From Phaeobacter bryozoorum (lineage in GTDB: Bacteria > Pseudomonadota > Alphaproteobacteria > Rhodobacterales > Rhodobacteraceae), in NCBI RefSeq assembly GCF_041893525.1, contig NZ_CP169068.1: a stretch of DNA of 64,000 nucleotides; one strand, written 5' to 3'. Positions 50,879 to 64,000 of the stretch are shown piece by piece. The first letter of the stretch is position 1, and each line of letters begins with the position of its first letter. The position numbers and the translations under genes were made by a program. The notes under the pieces were generated by a model, which saw nothing but the letters and a program-made list of their open reading frames with translations, was not told where the DNA came from and did no database searches.

Positions 50879-51405
50879 CGTCTCTTGTCGTGGTTCCGCG
50901 ATTGCGCTGTTGATTCCGTGGCAGCCCAGGCATCAGCGGGCCCGGGCTGGTCGTGCCTTCCATCGCAGTCGGCGGGCGATGAGGAGGACATTGACCAGTG
51001 TTCTGACCGATGCCGCCCCGCCCCGGCTGCGGCTCCACCAAAGCCTATGATGGTGCGACGACACAAGCCATAGTCTTTATAGTGACCTCGCGGCGCGGGT
51101 CGATTTTGCGAGCCGGGGGCCGCGGCGTGGACTTTTTACGCTGAGAGTCCCGCGCTCGGGGCGCGTGACGCGCTGAGACACCGAGTCGGATGAGCGCGAG
51201 TCGGCAGGCGTTTAGTGGTCCCGGGCGTGCGTACCTCTATATATAGATTTGAGCAGGGGGATCTTTGGTGATCGCGCCTGCGGTTGCGGGCCGAATGGAT
51301 CACGGAAGCTGGGTTAATCTGTCGAATATGGATGTGTAACAGTATGATATTGCTTGATAATATGACTTTTTGCCGGAAACTTCATGAAAATGTCAAAAAA
51401 CCGCT
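50879..51405. other. Intergenic region without recognisable genes
   Basis: About 530 bp between bphO and the rrn promoter. Short frames here lack ribosome-binding sites and family motifs. Contains AT-rich patches around 51235-51380 that may hold bphO or upstream rrn promoter elements; nothing definite is visible. Confidence 0.5.
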
Positions 51406-51433
51406 TGCGGCCATGCTTAACTGGCCTTAGAAC
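51406..51433 (+). promoter_or_regulatory. Probable rrn promoter
   Basis: TTGCGG (51406-51411), 16 bases, TAGAAC (51428-51433), then CCCCCTTCACCGGCG. The -35, -10 and C-rich discriminator resemble rrn promoters I know from Rhodobacteraceae; the transcription start is about 500 bp before 16S. Confidence 0.55.
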
Positions 51434-51514
51434 CCCCTTCACCGGCGGCGCTGAGGCGCTGCTGAGACACACCGGACGGTACGGCGGGGACGCTGGATTG
51501 GACGGGAAACGCGG

Positions 51515-51577
51515 CGGAGAGACGCTGGGACGGGCCGGAGAGACGGTTGGACGCATCGGAAAGACGGTGGCATTTAT
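51515..51577 (+). repeat. Three imperfect 21-nt tandem repeats in the rRNA leader
   Basis: CGGAGAGACGCTGGGACGG (from 51515), CGGAGAGACGGTTGGACGC (from 51536), CGGAAAGACGGTGG (from 51557), period 21; a degenerate fourth copy may lie near 51485. Confidence 0.7.
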
Positions 51578-51641
51578 GAGGGTTTGATCGGCGGGCGCGT
51601 CAGGAATTTGGCGCATCTGTTGGTTATTGTCTCTGGATGTA

Positions 51642-51653
51642 TGCTCTTTGACA
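51642..51653 (+). promoter_or_regulatory. boxA antiterminator in the 16S leader
   Basis: TGCTCTTTGACA differs at one base from the E. coli rrn boxA TGCTCTTTAACA, about 290 bp before 16S; expected to load NusB/S10 antitermination factors on the rrn transcript. Confidence 0.75.
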
Positions 51654-51864
51654 TTGATGATATCTGAAGAGATATGTGGGCGGTTTGGTTCATTCGATGG
51701 ATCAACGTCTGTATATCAACGCTAGTAGGGCTTTTGTCCGATGATCTAGTGTCAGCTTCACTGTCTTGTTCGGCTTCGGTTTCTTTTGAAACCAAGCACA
51801 ACAGACAGAGAAACATGATTGCAATTCCGGGTTCCTAGCCGGGTCTGGATCACGCCTAATCGCG

Positions 51865-51888
51865 CTCAAGTAGCCGAATAGGCGGTAG
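51865..51888 (+). repeat. Leader copy of a rrn hairpin motif
   Basis: CTCAAGTAGC (51865-51874) and GCGGTAG (51882-51888) repeat the motif found at 53499-53528 and 54374-54399. It is enclosed by GATTGCA (51820) and TGCAATC (51889-51895), which could form the 16S-side processing stem. Confidence 0.65.
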
Positions 51889-51943
51889 TGCAATCAAGAT
51901 GTGCAGAGGTTCGAACGTCAAGGATAAGCATGTAAGTGCTTTT

Positions 51944-53416
<1,473 letters not shown>

Positions 53417-53498
53417 GTATCTAGCTAGATCAGAGCTTGCTCTGTCTCGTGATACACTTAGCATAAGATCAGTAATCAAAACTGATCACATCGTTTAG

Positions 53499-53528
53499 GT
53501 CCTCAAGTAGCGCTCCGCGCGGTAGGAC
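53499..53528 (+). repeat. Spacer copy of the rrn hairpin motif
   Basis: GTCCTCAAGTAGC then GCTCCGC then GCGGTAGGAC: stem GTCCT/AGGAC with an inner GCG/CGC pair. Same motif as in the 16S leader and in 23S helix 9. Confidence 0.8.
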
Positions 53529-53601
53529 ACTAAACAGGACCAGGCCGTCCTCATATCTCTTCAGAACTGTCATGATCTTGCCCTGTGGCGAGATCTAGCA
53601 A

Positions 53602-53677
53602 GGGGCCTTAGCTCAGCTGGGAGAGCGCCTGATTTGCATTCAGGAGGTCAGGAGTTCGATCCTCCTAGGCTCCACCA
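53602..53677 (+). tRNA. tRNA-Ala (anticodon TGC)
   Basis: 76 nt cloverleaf with encoded CCA: acceptor GGGGCCT/AGGCTCC, anticodon loop TTTGCAT, T-loop GTTCGAT. It is the first tRNA of the 16S-23S spacer, whereas Ile usually comes first. Confidence 0.95.
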
Positions 53678-53702
53678 CTCATGCGAACGGCCCACATAGA
53701 AT

Positions 53703-53779
<77 letters not shown>

Positions 53780-54196
53780 TTCTGCAAGAGACGATTTGAT
53801 CGTTAAGCATCCTGAGATGTTTAACCGTCCAATCGGACCGGATCGATGTTCCTTCGGGAAGGTTGATCACATTGACATCGTTTAGAGAGATACAATCAAC
53901 AACACTGTTGGTCACCCGCGTGAGGGATCGACCTCAGTTTGGTGCTGACGGCCACTTATGTGGTCTGATGCGAGCCTTTGCATCCGCCCTTTTCCTCGGG
54001 CGCGCGAGGGTCTGCCGGATTGAAACCACAGTGTTGTCCAAGTCAAGTACACTAACCCGGTTCATATTCCGCAAGGTTTATGAACCAATGTTCACTTCTA
54101 TGAAGTGAGCGGGAAAGTATGCTTTTGGTTCAGAATAAGGCCACAGTTTCTTACCAGCTTCTGTGGCGTGACAGTTCACTGTCTTTTTCTGGACCA
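53780..54196 (+). other. tRNA-23S spacer with 23S processing stem
   Basis: 417 bp without a gene. GCTTTTGGTTCA (54121-54132) is perfectly complementary to TGAACCAAAAGC (57095-57106) downstream of 23S, so the two arms would form the RNase III stem of pre-23S. Confidence 0.75.
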
Positions 54197-57069
<2,873 letters not shown>

Positions 57070-57179
57070 GTTCCAGTAACAGGCAGTGACACAATGAACC
57101 AAAAGCAAAACAAACTTGGACTTCATCGCGATTGTATCTCGACGATCTCTCACAAAGATCGTCAATATGGATTTTCCTC

Positions 57180-57298
57180 GGTTTGGTGGTCATAGCGCAA
57201 GTGAAACACCCGGTCCCATCCCGAACCCGGAAGTTAAGCACTGTTGCGCCGATGGTACTGCGTCTTAAGGCGTGGGAGAGTAGGTCACCGCCAAACCT
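57180..57298 (+). rRNA. rrf: 5S ribosomal RNA
   Basis: Terminal stem GGTTTGG/CCAAACC (57180-57186 with 57291-57297) and the conserved CCCGAACCCGGAAGTTAAG segment. About 119 nt; exact ends are uncertain by a few bases. Confidence 0.93.
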
Positions 57299-57338
57299 AG
57301 TAAAATCCATAAACTCTAAACGATAACAATAAAAAATA

Positions 57339-57362
57339 CCTTCAGATATACCCCTCTGAAGG
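57339..57362 (+). repeat. Hairpin between 5S and tRNA-fMet
   Basis: 8-bp stem CCTTCAGA/TCTGAAGG (57339-57346 with 57355-57362), eight-base loop, with no T-tract after it; more likely a processing hairpin than a terminator since tRNA-fMet follows. Confidence 0.5.
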
Positions 57363-57444
57363 GATAAATGCTCAATCACAACATCAGTGATAAAGCAATT
57401 AATGGCTCAATTCGCGCAACGCGCCAGAGCATAAATAAAAATGT

Positions 57445-59166
<1,722 letters not shown>

Positions 59167-59700
59167 GGCGGTGTTCTCCGGTGGTTTGATGTTAACCGGG
59201 AGAATTGCCGTCCCGGTGGTCGGTGCGGGCTGCCTCGCGGGCGAGGGCGCGCAGGAGTTCGTGAAGTGACGCGCGGGTGCTGGCGTCCTGCCGGCAGGAG
59301 CCGTTTTGCGGGCGGCCGGGTGTTTCCGGCGCCTGCGGGCATTCGGCATGTCTCTTCCGGTCCCGTGCCATAGGCCGAGGTCTCCTGTCTCCGGTGGGCG
59401 GTGGCCGCCCGCGTGTGCTGATGGAGACAGTTTACTGCGCCGGATTGGGTTGGAGCGACCCGGGTTGTAACCCTGCGGAGACGGATATTGTGGATAAGGG
59501 CCTAGAAATACGGAACTTTCCCTCTGCAGAGGGAGCTGGGCAGGGATGCGGGGCATAGACCGCCCCGGCGGAGCTTTGGGACAAAGTATTTCCGGAAGGG
59601 ATTTTTCCGGATTTTGGGCCAACCGAAGCCTGCGCCGCTGGAGATTGCACATAAGAATTGTGCAAACCTCGCGGCGGAGCGGCTTGGTTGGCGGGCGCAT
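59167..59700. other. Noncoding region with nested inverted repeats
   Basis: 534 bp between the recombinase and the protease gene. No supported gene. At 59591-59692: TCCGGAA/TTCCGGA (59591-59597 with 59605-59611), GCCAACCGAAGCC (59618-59630) with GGCTTGGTTGGC (59681-59692), and inside it TTGCAC/GTGCAA (59645-59650 with 59660-59665). Could be a terminator for the minus-strand protease gene or recombinase-binding DNA. Confidence 0.5.
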
Positions 59701-61452
59701 CTACTGGTCCAGGACCGGCTCTGGACCATTTTTGCGCGGCACGTCACGCAGCCAGGACCGGACCTCCTTGGTATCGAACTCTCGTTTCTGCACCAGGTCT
59801 TCAGCCATGTCCTTAAGCAACTGCTGATGGGGATACAGCAGTGCGCGTGCGTGGTCCTCGGCGTAGTCGAGCTTCTCGCGGAGGCGTTTGCGGTCGGGTT
59901 CTTCAAGTTGGGCTGGATCCTGCGGTCCAAACCAGCCGTTGCCGAAGGCCCCTAAACCCAGTTCAAAGTCCATCGCCAGGACCATCCGAGCAGCTTTTCC
60001 GAGGTCGGAGGTGGCGCTGCCGCCAGCGCCAGCGGACACAGTCCCAAAGATGAGCCGCTCCGCCGCCCGCCCCGCGAGGTGGACGTAGAGCTGACGGTCG
60101 AAATCTGCCGGCAGACCTGCATTCGCGGGAACATCCCGTTCGATTGTTCCGCCTGCGGCAGCCACCCGGACCTGCGTGATCGCCTCTCCGAAGATCCAGG
60201 CGGTGATGGCATGGCCGCATTCATGGACGCAAATGCGGTAAAGCAGGCCGTGGTTCTCCTCCAGCTCCCTGACACCGAGATGGCAGCGCAGAAGCTGCAG
60301 ATCGAGCGGGCAGCCGCTGTGACGGGCTTCACTGCGGGCAGAGCGCACCGCGGCGTCAACGTCGGCGGCGGTCTTTCCGATGAAGTCCCGCGCCAGCTGC
60401 TGCAGCACATCCTCAGAGAATGTGTTCTGCAGCCGCTCGGCAAGGAGATGCTGCAGCATCGCCTTGCTTGGCAGCGGCATCTCGATCTTGATGTCAAACC
60501 GCCCGGCTCTCAGCACTGCGGGGTCTAGGTGCTGCGGGTGGTTGCAGGCACCGACGACCATGATCCCTTCCTCCAGGCTGACGCGGTCCATCTGCTCCAA
60601 AAAACCAGCAACCACTTGGCGCCTGTAGCTGGCACTGTTGTCGCCGGCGCTGTCGCGGGAACCGATCGCGTCAATCTCATCGATGAAAAGGATACAGGGC
60701 GCATTCTTCCGGGCGTCGTCGAAGCTTCTTCGCATCGCGAGCAGCAGGTTGCCCAAATGACCGGCGCTTTGCCACTCGGCGCAGCTGGTCTCGACGCAAT
60801 TGACAGCGGCGCTCCGGCCCATCGCGCGGGCGAGATGGCTCTTGCCGGTGCCCGGCAGGCCAAAAAGCAGCAAGGAGTGCGGGATCTCACTCCAGGCCAC
60901 TTCGCCTTCGGCCCAGAGCCGCAGGTCTGCAACCAGTTGCCGGGCGTCATAGGCCTGCCAGCCCGGCGGCAGCAGGGCGTGGTTAAGGAGGTTTTCCACG
61001 CTTGAAAAACCGGAAGCAGGAACGTTGTGAAGGATCAGCACGGCGCCACGGGCAAGCTGCGCGTCCACTGCAGCCGGGGAGCCGAAGGCCGCGGCGATCC
61101 GCAGCAGCAGAAGCAGCTTGTCTGCCGGCAGGTCTGTGCCCGGCAGCCAGCGGCCCGTGTTGTCACAGGCATATGGGTCGGCGCCTTCCTGCTCCAGCGC
61201 TTCCCAGAGTTCCGGCGGCAGATGCCGCGCGTCCGGCTGCTCGCTCAGATGTTGCAGCAAAGAAAGGGGGTGATCCGGTGCAGGGGGCACAAGGGGCTCC
61301 TCGGCGCCAGCACTGTCGTCTGGCGCGTCTTCTTTGAGTGTCTTGCGGCGCGCCTGCTGCAGCTCTTCGCAGTGGAGATGATAGCGGCGGGCGCAGTCTT
61401 CGGCGAACTGCCACCAATCGGGGCGCGCGGGGGAGTGGTTGGATCGGTTCAT
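59701..61452 (-). CDS. Soluble FtsH-like AAA+ ATPase with M41 metalloprotease domain
   Basis: 583 residues from ATG 61452 (TGGAGG upstream). Residues 1-190 are a family-specific N-terminal region with no transmembrane helix. AAA+ core: Walker A GLPGTGKS (198-205), Walker B ILFIDE (254-259), arginine finger in RAGRFD (315-320). The M41 zinc site is HECGH (410-414) with the third ligand probably Asp483 (SDLGKAARM). Unlike FtsH it lacks the two N-terminal membrane segments, so it should be cytosolic. Mobile-element location and a nearby GIY-YIG protein suggest accessory cargo, possibly element maintenance or anti-phage defence; that is inference. Confidence 0.85.
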   Translation of the reverse strand: MNRSNHSPARPDWWQFAEDCARRYHLHCEELQQARRKTLKEDAPDDSAGAEEPLVPPAPDHPLSLLQHLSEQPDARHLPPELWEALEQEGADPYACDNTGRWLPGTDLPADKLLLLLRIAAAFGSPAAVDAQLARGAVLILHNVPASGFSSVENLLNHALLPPGWQAYDARQLVADLRLWAEGEVAWSEIPHSLLLFGLPGTGKSHLARAMGRSAAVNCVETSCAEWQSAGHLGNLLLAMRRSFDDARKNAPCILFIDEIDAIGSRDSAGDNSASYRRQVVAGFLEQMDRVSLEEGIMVVGACNHPQHLDPAVLRAGRFDIKIEMPLPSKAMLQHLLAERLQNTFSEDVLQQLARDFIGKTAADVDAAVRSARSEARHSGCPLDLQLLRCHLGVRELEENHGLLYRICVHECGHAITAWIFGEAITQVRVAAAGGTIERDVPANAGLPADFDRQLYVHLAGRAAERLIFGTVSAGAGGSATSDLGKAARMVLAMDFELGLGAFGNGWFGPQDPAQLEEPDRKRLREKLDYAEDHARALLYPHQQLLKDMAEDLVQKREFDTKEVRSWLRDVPRKNGPEPVLDQ

Positions 61453-61538
61453 GGCAAACCTCCAGTGAACAGGCAAAGAGGATCGGGCGCCTGGCAGAGC
61501 CGGGCGTGAAACAGTTCGGAAATTGAAGAGGGGGGCGC

Positions 61539-62453
61539 TTAGGTGTCTTCTTCCGCTCGGATGGCGTCGAGCATCGCGAAGATCACCTGGGTCGCATCGG
61601 CGAAGTAGACCTCGCTTTTGACGCTCAGCTCTTCTGCGTAGAGGTCTGGCGGCGCGACGCTGTCGGGGTGCTCTGCCTTCAGCCGCGCATGCAGGCCTTT
61701 CTCAATTTGCACAGCTGTGTGGCCGGAGCTGATGGGAACTGTCCGCAGGACCTGCGCCTCCGTCTCCTTGGTCTTCAGAAGTTGGTGGTAAAGGCGGGAG
61801 ACGGGATCGCGGCTGTAGCCGAGTTTGATCAGCTTGGCACCTTTGGCGAGTTTAAGCTTCATGACGTAGAGAAAACTTGGCGCACTGCTCCAGCCCTTGC
61901 CGCAGTTGCTGCATTGAAACCGGCCAGTCTGCATGTTGGCACGGGCAATCCGCTGAACATGGCCGCAGGCCTGATGCTGGTACAGACGGTAATTCTGGCT
62001 GCCACCTGTGTCTTCTCCGATCAGGTGCCACCCCCGTTCTTCTGCTTCAGCCTGTTCTTTGTCAGCGTGGCAAATCTCGCACCGTACACTGCACAGGCCT
62101 TCGGTTGCCCGCTTAACCATCTCAAATTGCCGGCGCAAGTTATGGCCGCAGGGGGCGATATAGTGGGCATAGTGACGGTCTTCCGGGTCGCGGCCGGCCC
62201 AGTTCAGGCCGGCTGCCGCGGCATCGTCCCGCCACCGGTCTTGAATGCAATGCGGGCAGAGTGGCTGGTTGTTCATCAGTACAAAGAGCTTGCTTACGTG
62301 AGTTGCTCCGCATGCGCGGCAACACAGAAGAAGATGATAACGGTCCTGGATGCGCTTCAGAATGTCGAAGCCTTTGCTCGCGGCGGTCTCGCGCCAGTGG
62401 GGGTGAATGGTGAGCGGGAAGGCGGCGGACGTGGCGGTTGATGTATGGGTCAT
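61539..62453 (-). CDS. Zinc-ribbon/GIY-YIG nuclease-like protein
   Basis: 304 residues (CGGAG before the ATG at 62453). Three successive zinc-ribbon-like units occupy residues 40-185, each a Cys-Gly/His pair followed by a CxxC: CCRACGATH with CPHC, PCGH with CEIC, ACGH with CSNC. Residues 194 to about 260 match the GIY-YIG/T5orf172 core: FLYVMK, LIKLGYSRDPVSRL with the catalytic Arg, and an acidic residue in VQIEKGLHARL. A DNA-cutting or DNA-binding role is likely. It lies 86 bp upstream of the protease gene on the same strand, so the two are probably co-transcribed. Confidence 0.7.
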   Translation of the reverse strand: MTHTSTATSAAFPLTIHPHWRETAASKGFDILKRIQDRYHLLLCCRACGATHVSKLFVLMNNQPLCPHCIQDRWRDDAAAAGLNWAGRDPEDRHYAHYIAPCGHNLRRQFEMVKRATEGLCSVRCEICHADKEQAEAEERGWHLIGEDTGGSQNYRLYQHQACGHVQRIARANMQTGRFQCSNCGKGWSSAPSFLYVMKLKLAKGAKLIKLGYSRDPVSRLYHQLLKTKETEAQVLRTVPISSGHTAVQIEKGLHARLKAEHPDSVAPPDLYAEELSVKSEVYFADATQVIFAMLDAIRAEEDT

Positions 62454-62609
62454 TGAGAACTCCGTTTGCGTAAAGCGGGAGAGATGGCAGGCGCCGGATA
62501 TGGGGCACCTGCCGGGAAAATCTGGAATTGGGCATGACGTGGCCGGGCGCAGGCGGAGAGATCCGCTGCGGTGGCCAGGTCAGGTTGTGTCAGGAAGGGA
62601 TTGGGCGGA

Positions 62610-63094
62610 TCAGACCGGCGCGAAATCCGGGGCTGTCACTGCCATCTCCACCACGGCGTCGACTTGCCGCGCCGCTCGATTCAGCGCTTCGCAGACACCG
62701 GCATCATCGGTGGTGAAAAGGTCCCGGTGTTCATGCATCAGCTGCTGGAACCGAAGTGCCTCATCCAGGCTCTCAATTCGATCAGAAAGTGCAGCAGCAT
62801 GCTCATGCGCTGCATTGGCAAATCTTCGGCACTGACCACCTGTGCCGTCAGGATGTCGCCGCTGAGTTGAAGACAATCCTGCCAGCGGGCTTCGGCAGCC
62901 TCTTGGATACCGGTGGACGCGGGATCCCAGGCGAGGGAGTGAGACAGATCACGCTCCAAATTCAGGGCTTCGTCCACTGCTTTGGTCAGCGTGTCGAAGG
63001 TGCGGGTGATGAAGGTGGAACCATCATCTGCTTCGTTTGCAGGCCACAAGCCTTTTTCTGTGCTCATGCGCATGATACGGCAAATATCAGCCAT
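62610..63094 (-). pseudogene. Small hypothetical gene, frameshifted
   Basis: Starts at ATG 63094 (strong GAGGAGA before it): MADICRIMRMSTEKGLW, then LSGDILTAQVVSAEDL. In this frame it ends at 62738 with a poor tail; a neighbouring frame continues as ANAAHEHAAALSDRIESL to 62610. Adding one base near 62817-62822 joins them into a protein of about 160 residues with a plausible alpha-helical C-terminus. No known domain. Divergent from the ribbon-helix-helix gene. Overlapping real genes is the alternative. Confidence 0.5.
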
Positions 63095-63168
63095 AGTCGG
63101 TCTCCTCTCGCGAGATCGGTTTTGGTTAGGGTGCGGCAAGGGGTAGGAGCCTTGCTGCACCTGCAATA

Positions 63169-63180
63169 TATGGTACCATA
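63169..63180. promoter_or_regulatory. Operator-like palindrome
   Basis: TATGGTACCATA, a perfect 12-bp palindrome between the divergent genes at 63094 and 63211, flanked by GGTTTTGG (63118) and AAAACCAAAA (63180). A likely site for the adjacent ribbon-helix-helix protein. Confidence 0.5.
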
Positions 63181-63210
63181 AAACCAAAAATCAATACGAG
63201 ATTGTCAGAC

Positions 63211-63399
63211 ATGTCAAAAAAAGCGCGAGGACGCCCGGCGGTGGATACCGAAGCGGTCAATCTCCGATTGGCGCGTGGGATGATCGAAGTCATTGATAAC
63301 CAGCGCCGCGAGCAAGACGATCTTCCGACACGGCCTGCTATGATCCGGCGGATGTTGAAGCAATGGTGCCAGGATCGCGGAATTGAAGTCGACGAATAG
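63211..63399 (+). CDS. Ribbon-helix-helix (CopG-like) DNA-binding protein
   Basis: 62 residues from ATG 63211 (TTG at 63202 is in frame). After a basic MSKKARGRPAV start, TEAVNLRLARGMIEVID forms the beta-strand and first helix and LPTRPAMIRRMLKQW the second, as in CopG/ribbon-helix-helix repressors. Such proteins control plasmid copy number, mobilization or toxin-antitoxin genes. Divergent from the frameshifted gene, with the TATGGTACCATA palindrome between; no toxin is recognisable next to it. Confidence 0.65.
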   Translation: MSKKARGRPAVDTEAVNLRLARGMIEVIDNQRREQDDLPTRPAMIRRMLKQWCQDRGIEVDE

Positions 63400-63714
63400 C
63401 AATTGCTGTCAGTGTAAATCTTCACCCCTTCCAGATTATCGAAAAACAATAAGTCATCCCAGGCCCCCGGCAGGGCGGGTCCAGCAGGCTGCTGGCCGCA
63501 GGAAGCTTTTGAAGGCGAAGGCCTGAAACAAGCTGACGAGGAGGGGATCGAAGGGGGTATCCCCCTCGCGAACGGCAAGTTGCAATCCTGGGGCCCAGCC
63601 CAAGATTGCAACTTGCCTAGTGAGTACAAGCCTCACAAAAACAAAAATAAGCCTATCGGGATTTTCTTCGTCTTCGCGGAGACTCGGATCAGAGAAGCAG
63701 ATCCGAGCAGCAAG
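63400..63714. other. Noncoding region holding the oriT-like hairpins
   Basis: 315 bp between the ribbon-helix-helix gene and the mobilization gene. No gene; contains the inverted repeats listed at 63552-63617. Confidence 0.6.
63552..63617 (+). other. oriT-like inverted repeats
   Basis: AGGGGG/CCCCCT hairpin (63552-63557 with 63561-63566) followed by a 14-bp perfect inverted repeat GGCAAGTTGCAATC/GATTGCAACTTGCC (63574-63587 with 63604-63617, 16-base loop). Located 98 bp before a probable mobilization gene, the usual position of a transfer origin. Confidence 0.55.
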
Positions 63715-64000
63715 ATGACCCTACAGCCCAAGTTCACCCAAGCACAGCCCGTAATTCTAAATGAAGCACCGGTTGTGCTGCGATTTGCAGGCTTGTTTCC
63801 GCGGGACCTTGGCAAGTTCAAGATGCATGACAAGCGCGGCGGCGGCGACCTGGATCATGTCGACCAGGAGCTGTCGCGGCTGAACCAGGTGCTGGCCGGC
63901 GAGCCGGGCTGGCAGCAGCAGATACGCGGCGAAATTGCTGAGATGCGCCGTCACAATCACGAGGAGCATTTGCGTGCCCTCAGAGCCAAATCACGCATGA
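63715..64000 (+). CDS. Probable plasmid mobilization/recombination protein, N-terminus (partial)
   Basis: Open from ATG 63715 to the window end. The visible 95 residues (MTLQPKFTQAQPVIL, LRFAGLFPRDLGKFKMHD, then DLDHVDQELSRLNQVL and IAEMRRHNHEEHLRAL) resemble the start of Rhodobacteraceae plasmid recombination (Pre/Mob-like) proteins as I remember them. The catalytic histidine and tyrosine motifs lie beyond the window, so the relaxase assignment is tentative. The oriT-like repeats upstream support it. Confidence 0.5.
   Translation, partial: MTLQPKFTQAQPVILNEAPVVLRFAGLFPRDLGKFKMHDKRGGGDLDHVDQELSRLNQVLAGEPGWQQQIRGEIAEMRRHNHEEHLRALRAKSRM

Noticed and set aside
51314..51893. Small frames in the rRNA leader
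   Set aside because: Overlap the rrn promoter, repeats and boxA; no ribosome-binding sites or domains.
59167..59700. Extension of the recombinase frame upstream to 59700
   Set aside because: Proline/arginine-rich translation without resolvase similarity; the catalytic domain begins normally at 59166.

Overview
The window is a high-GC alphaproteobacterial chromosome segment, most likely from a marine Roseobacter-group member (Rhodobacterales; Phaeobacter/Leisingera/Ruegeria-like). That placement is inference from the taurine/sulfite gene set, the alphaproteobacterial 16S and 23S sequences, the 23S helix-9 insertion and the initiator-tRNA type; no database comparison was possible.

Layout. 1-22 kb is ordinary chromosome: the end of an OmpA-type protein, a LysR regulator, a four-gene NIPSNAP/ABM/DUF4399 cluster, a PfpI-like amidotransferase, a dienoyl-CoA reductase (fadH), rppH, a DMT exporter divergent from a MarR regulator with two visible operator copies, adenosine kinase-nth, a frameshifted ada-type alkyltransferase, a WYL regulator, an OmpA lipoprotein, an FMN reductase, a divergent pair that looks like a split MnmC (FAD oxidoreductase and mnmD), a lytic transglycosylase, dapA, and an ECF41 sigma factor with its carboxymuconolactone decarboxylase partner and a matching ECF41 promoter.

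22-36.5 kb is a taurine (C2-sulfonate) dissimilation locus. Tpa makes sulfoacetaldehyde, Xsc cleaves it to acetyl phosphate and sulfite, Pta and AckA handle acetyl phosphate, and a citrate synthase lies directly upstream of soeABC. TauE exports sulfite, or SoeABC oxidises it to sulfate. The MocR-type regulator TauR is encoded here. Paired TauR-box-like repeats are visible upstream of tpa, xsc and tauR.

36.7-50.9 kb is accessory-like metabolism: a BKACE/aminotransferase pair, a class V aminotransferase with a class II amidotransferase, 5-oxoprolinase genes pxpBCA, a 1071-residue reductive dehalogenase fused to its own flavin/NAD/[2Fe-2S] reductase with an FNR-like box in an AT-rich promoter, and a heme oxygenase-bacteriophytochrome HWE kinase pair (bphO-bphP).

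51.4-57.5 kb is a complete rrn operon in the order 16S, tRNA-Ala, tRNA-Ile, 23S, 5S, tRNA-fMet. It has a repeat-bearing leader, a boxA, and a hairpin motif recurring in the leader, the spacer and the 23S helix-9 insertion.

57.5-64.0 kb is the start of an integrated mobilizable element abutting the 3' end of tRNA-fMet. It carries a large serine recombinase whose frame ends inside the antisense of the tRNA, a soluble FtsH-like AAA+/M41 protease, a zinc-ribbon/GIY-YIG protein, a frameshifted small gene, a ribbon-helix-helix protein, an oriT-like inverted-repeat region and the start of a probable mobilization protein that runs off the window. The protease plus GIY-YIG cargo and the self-sufficient dehalogenase are the least conventional parts of the window.
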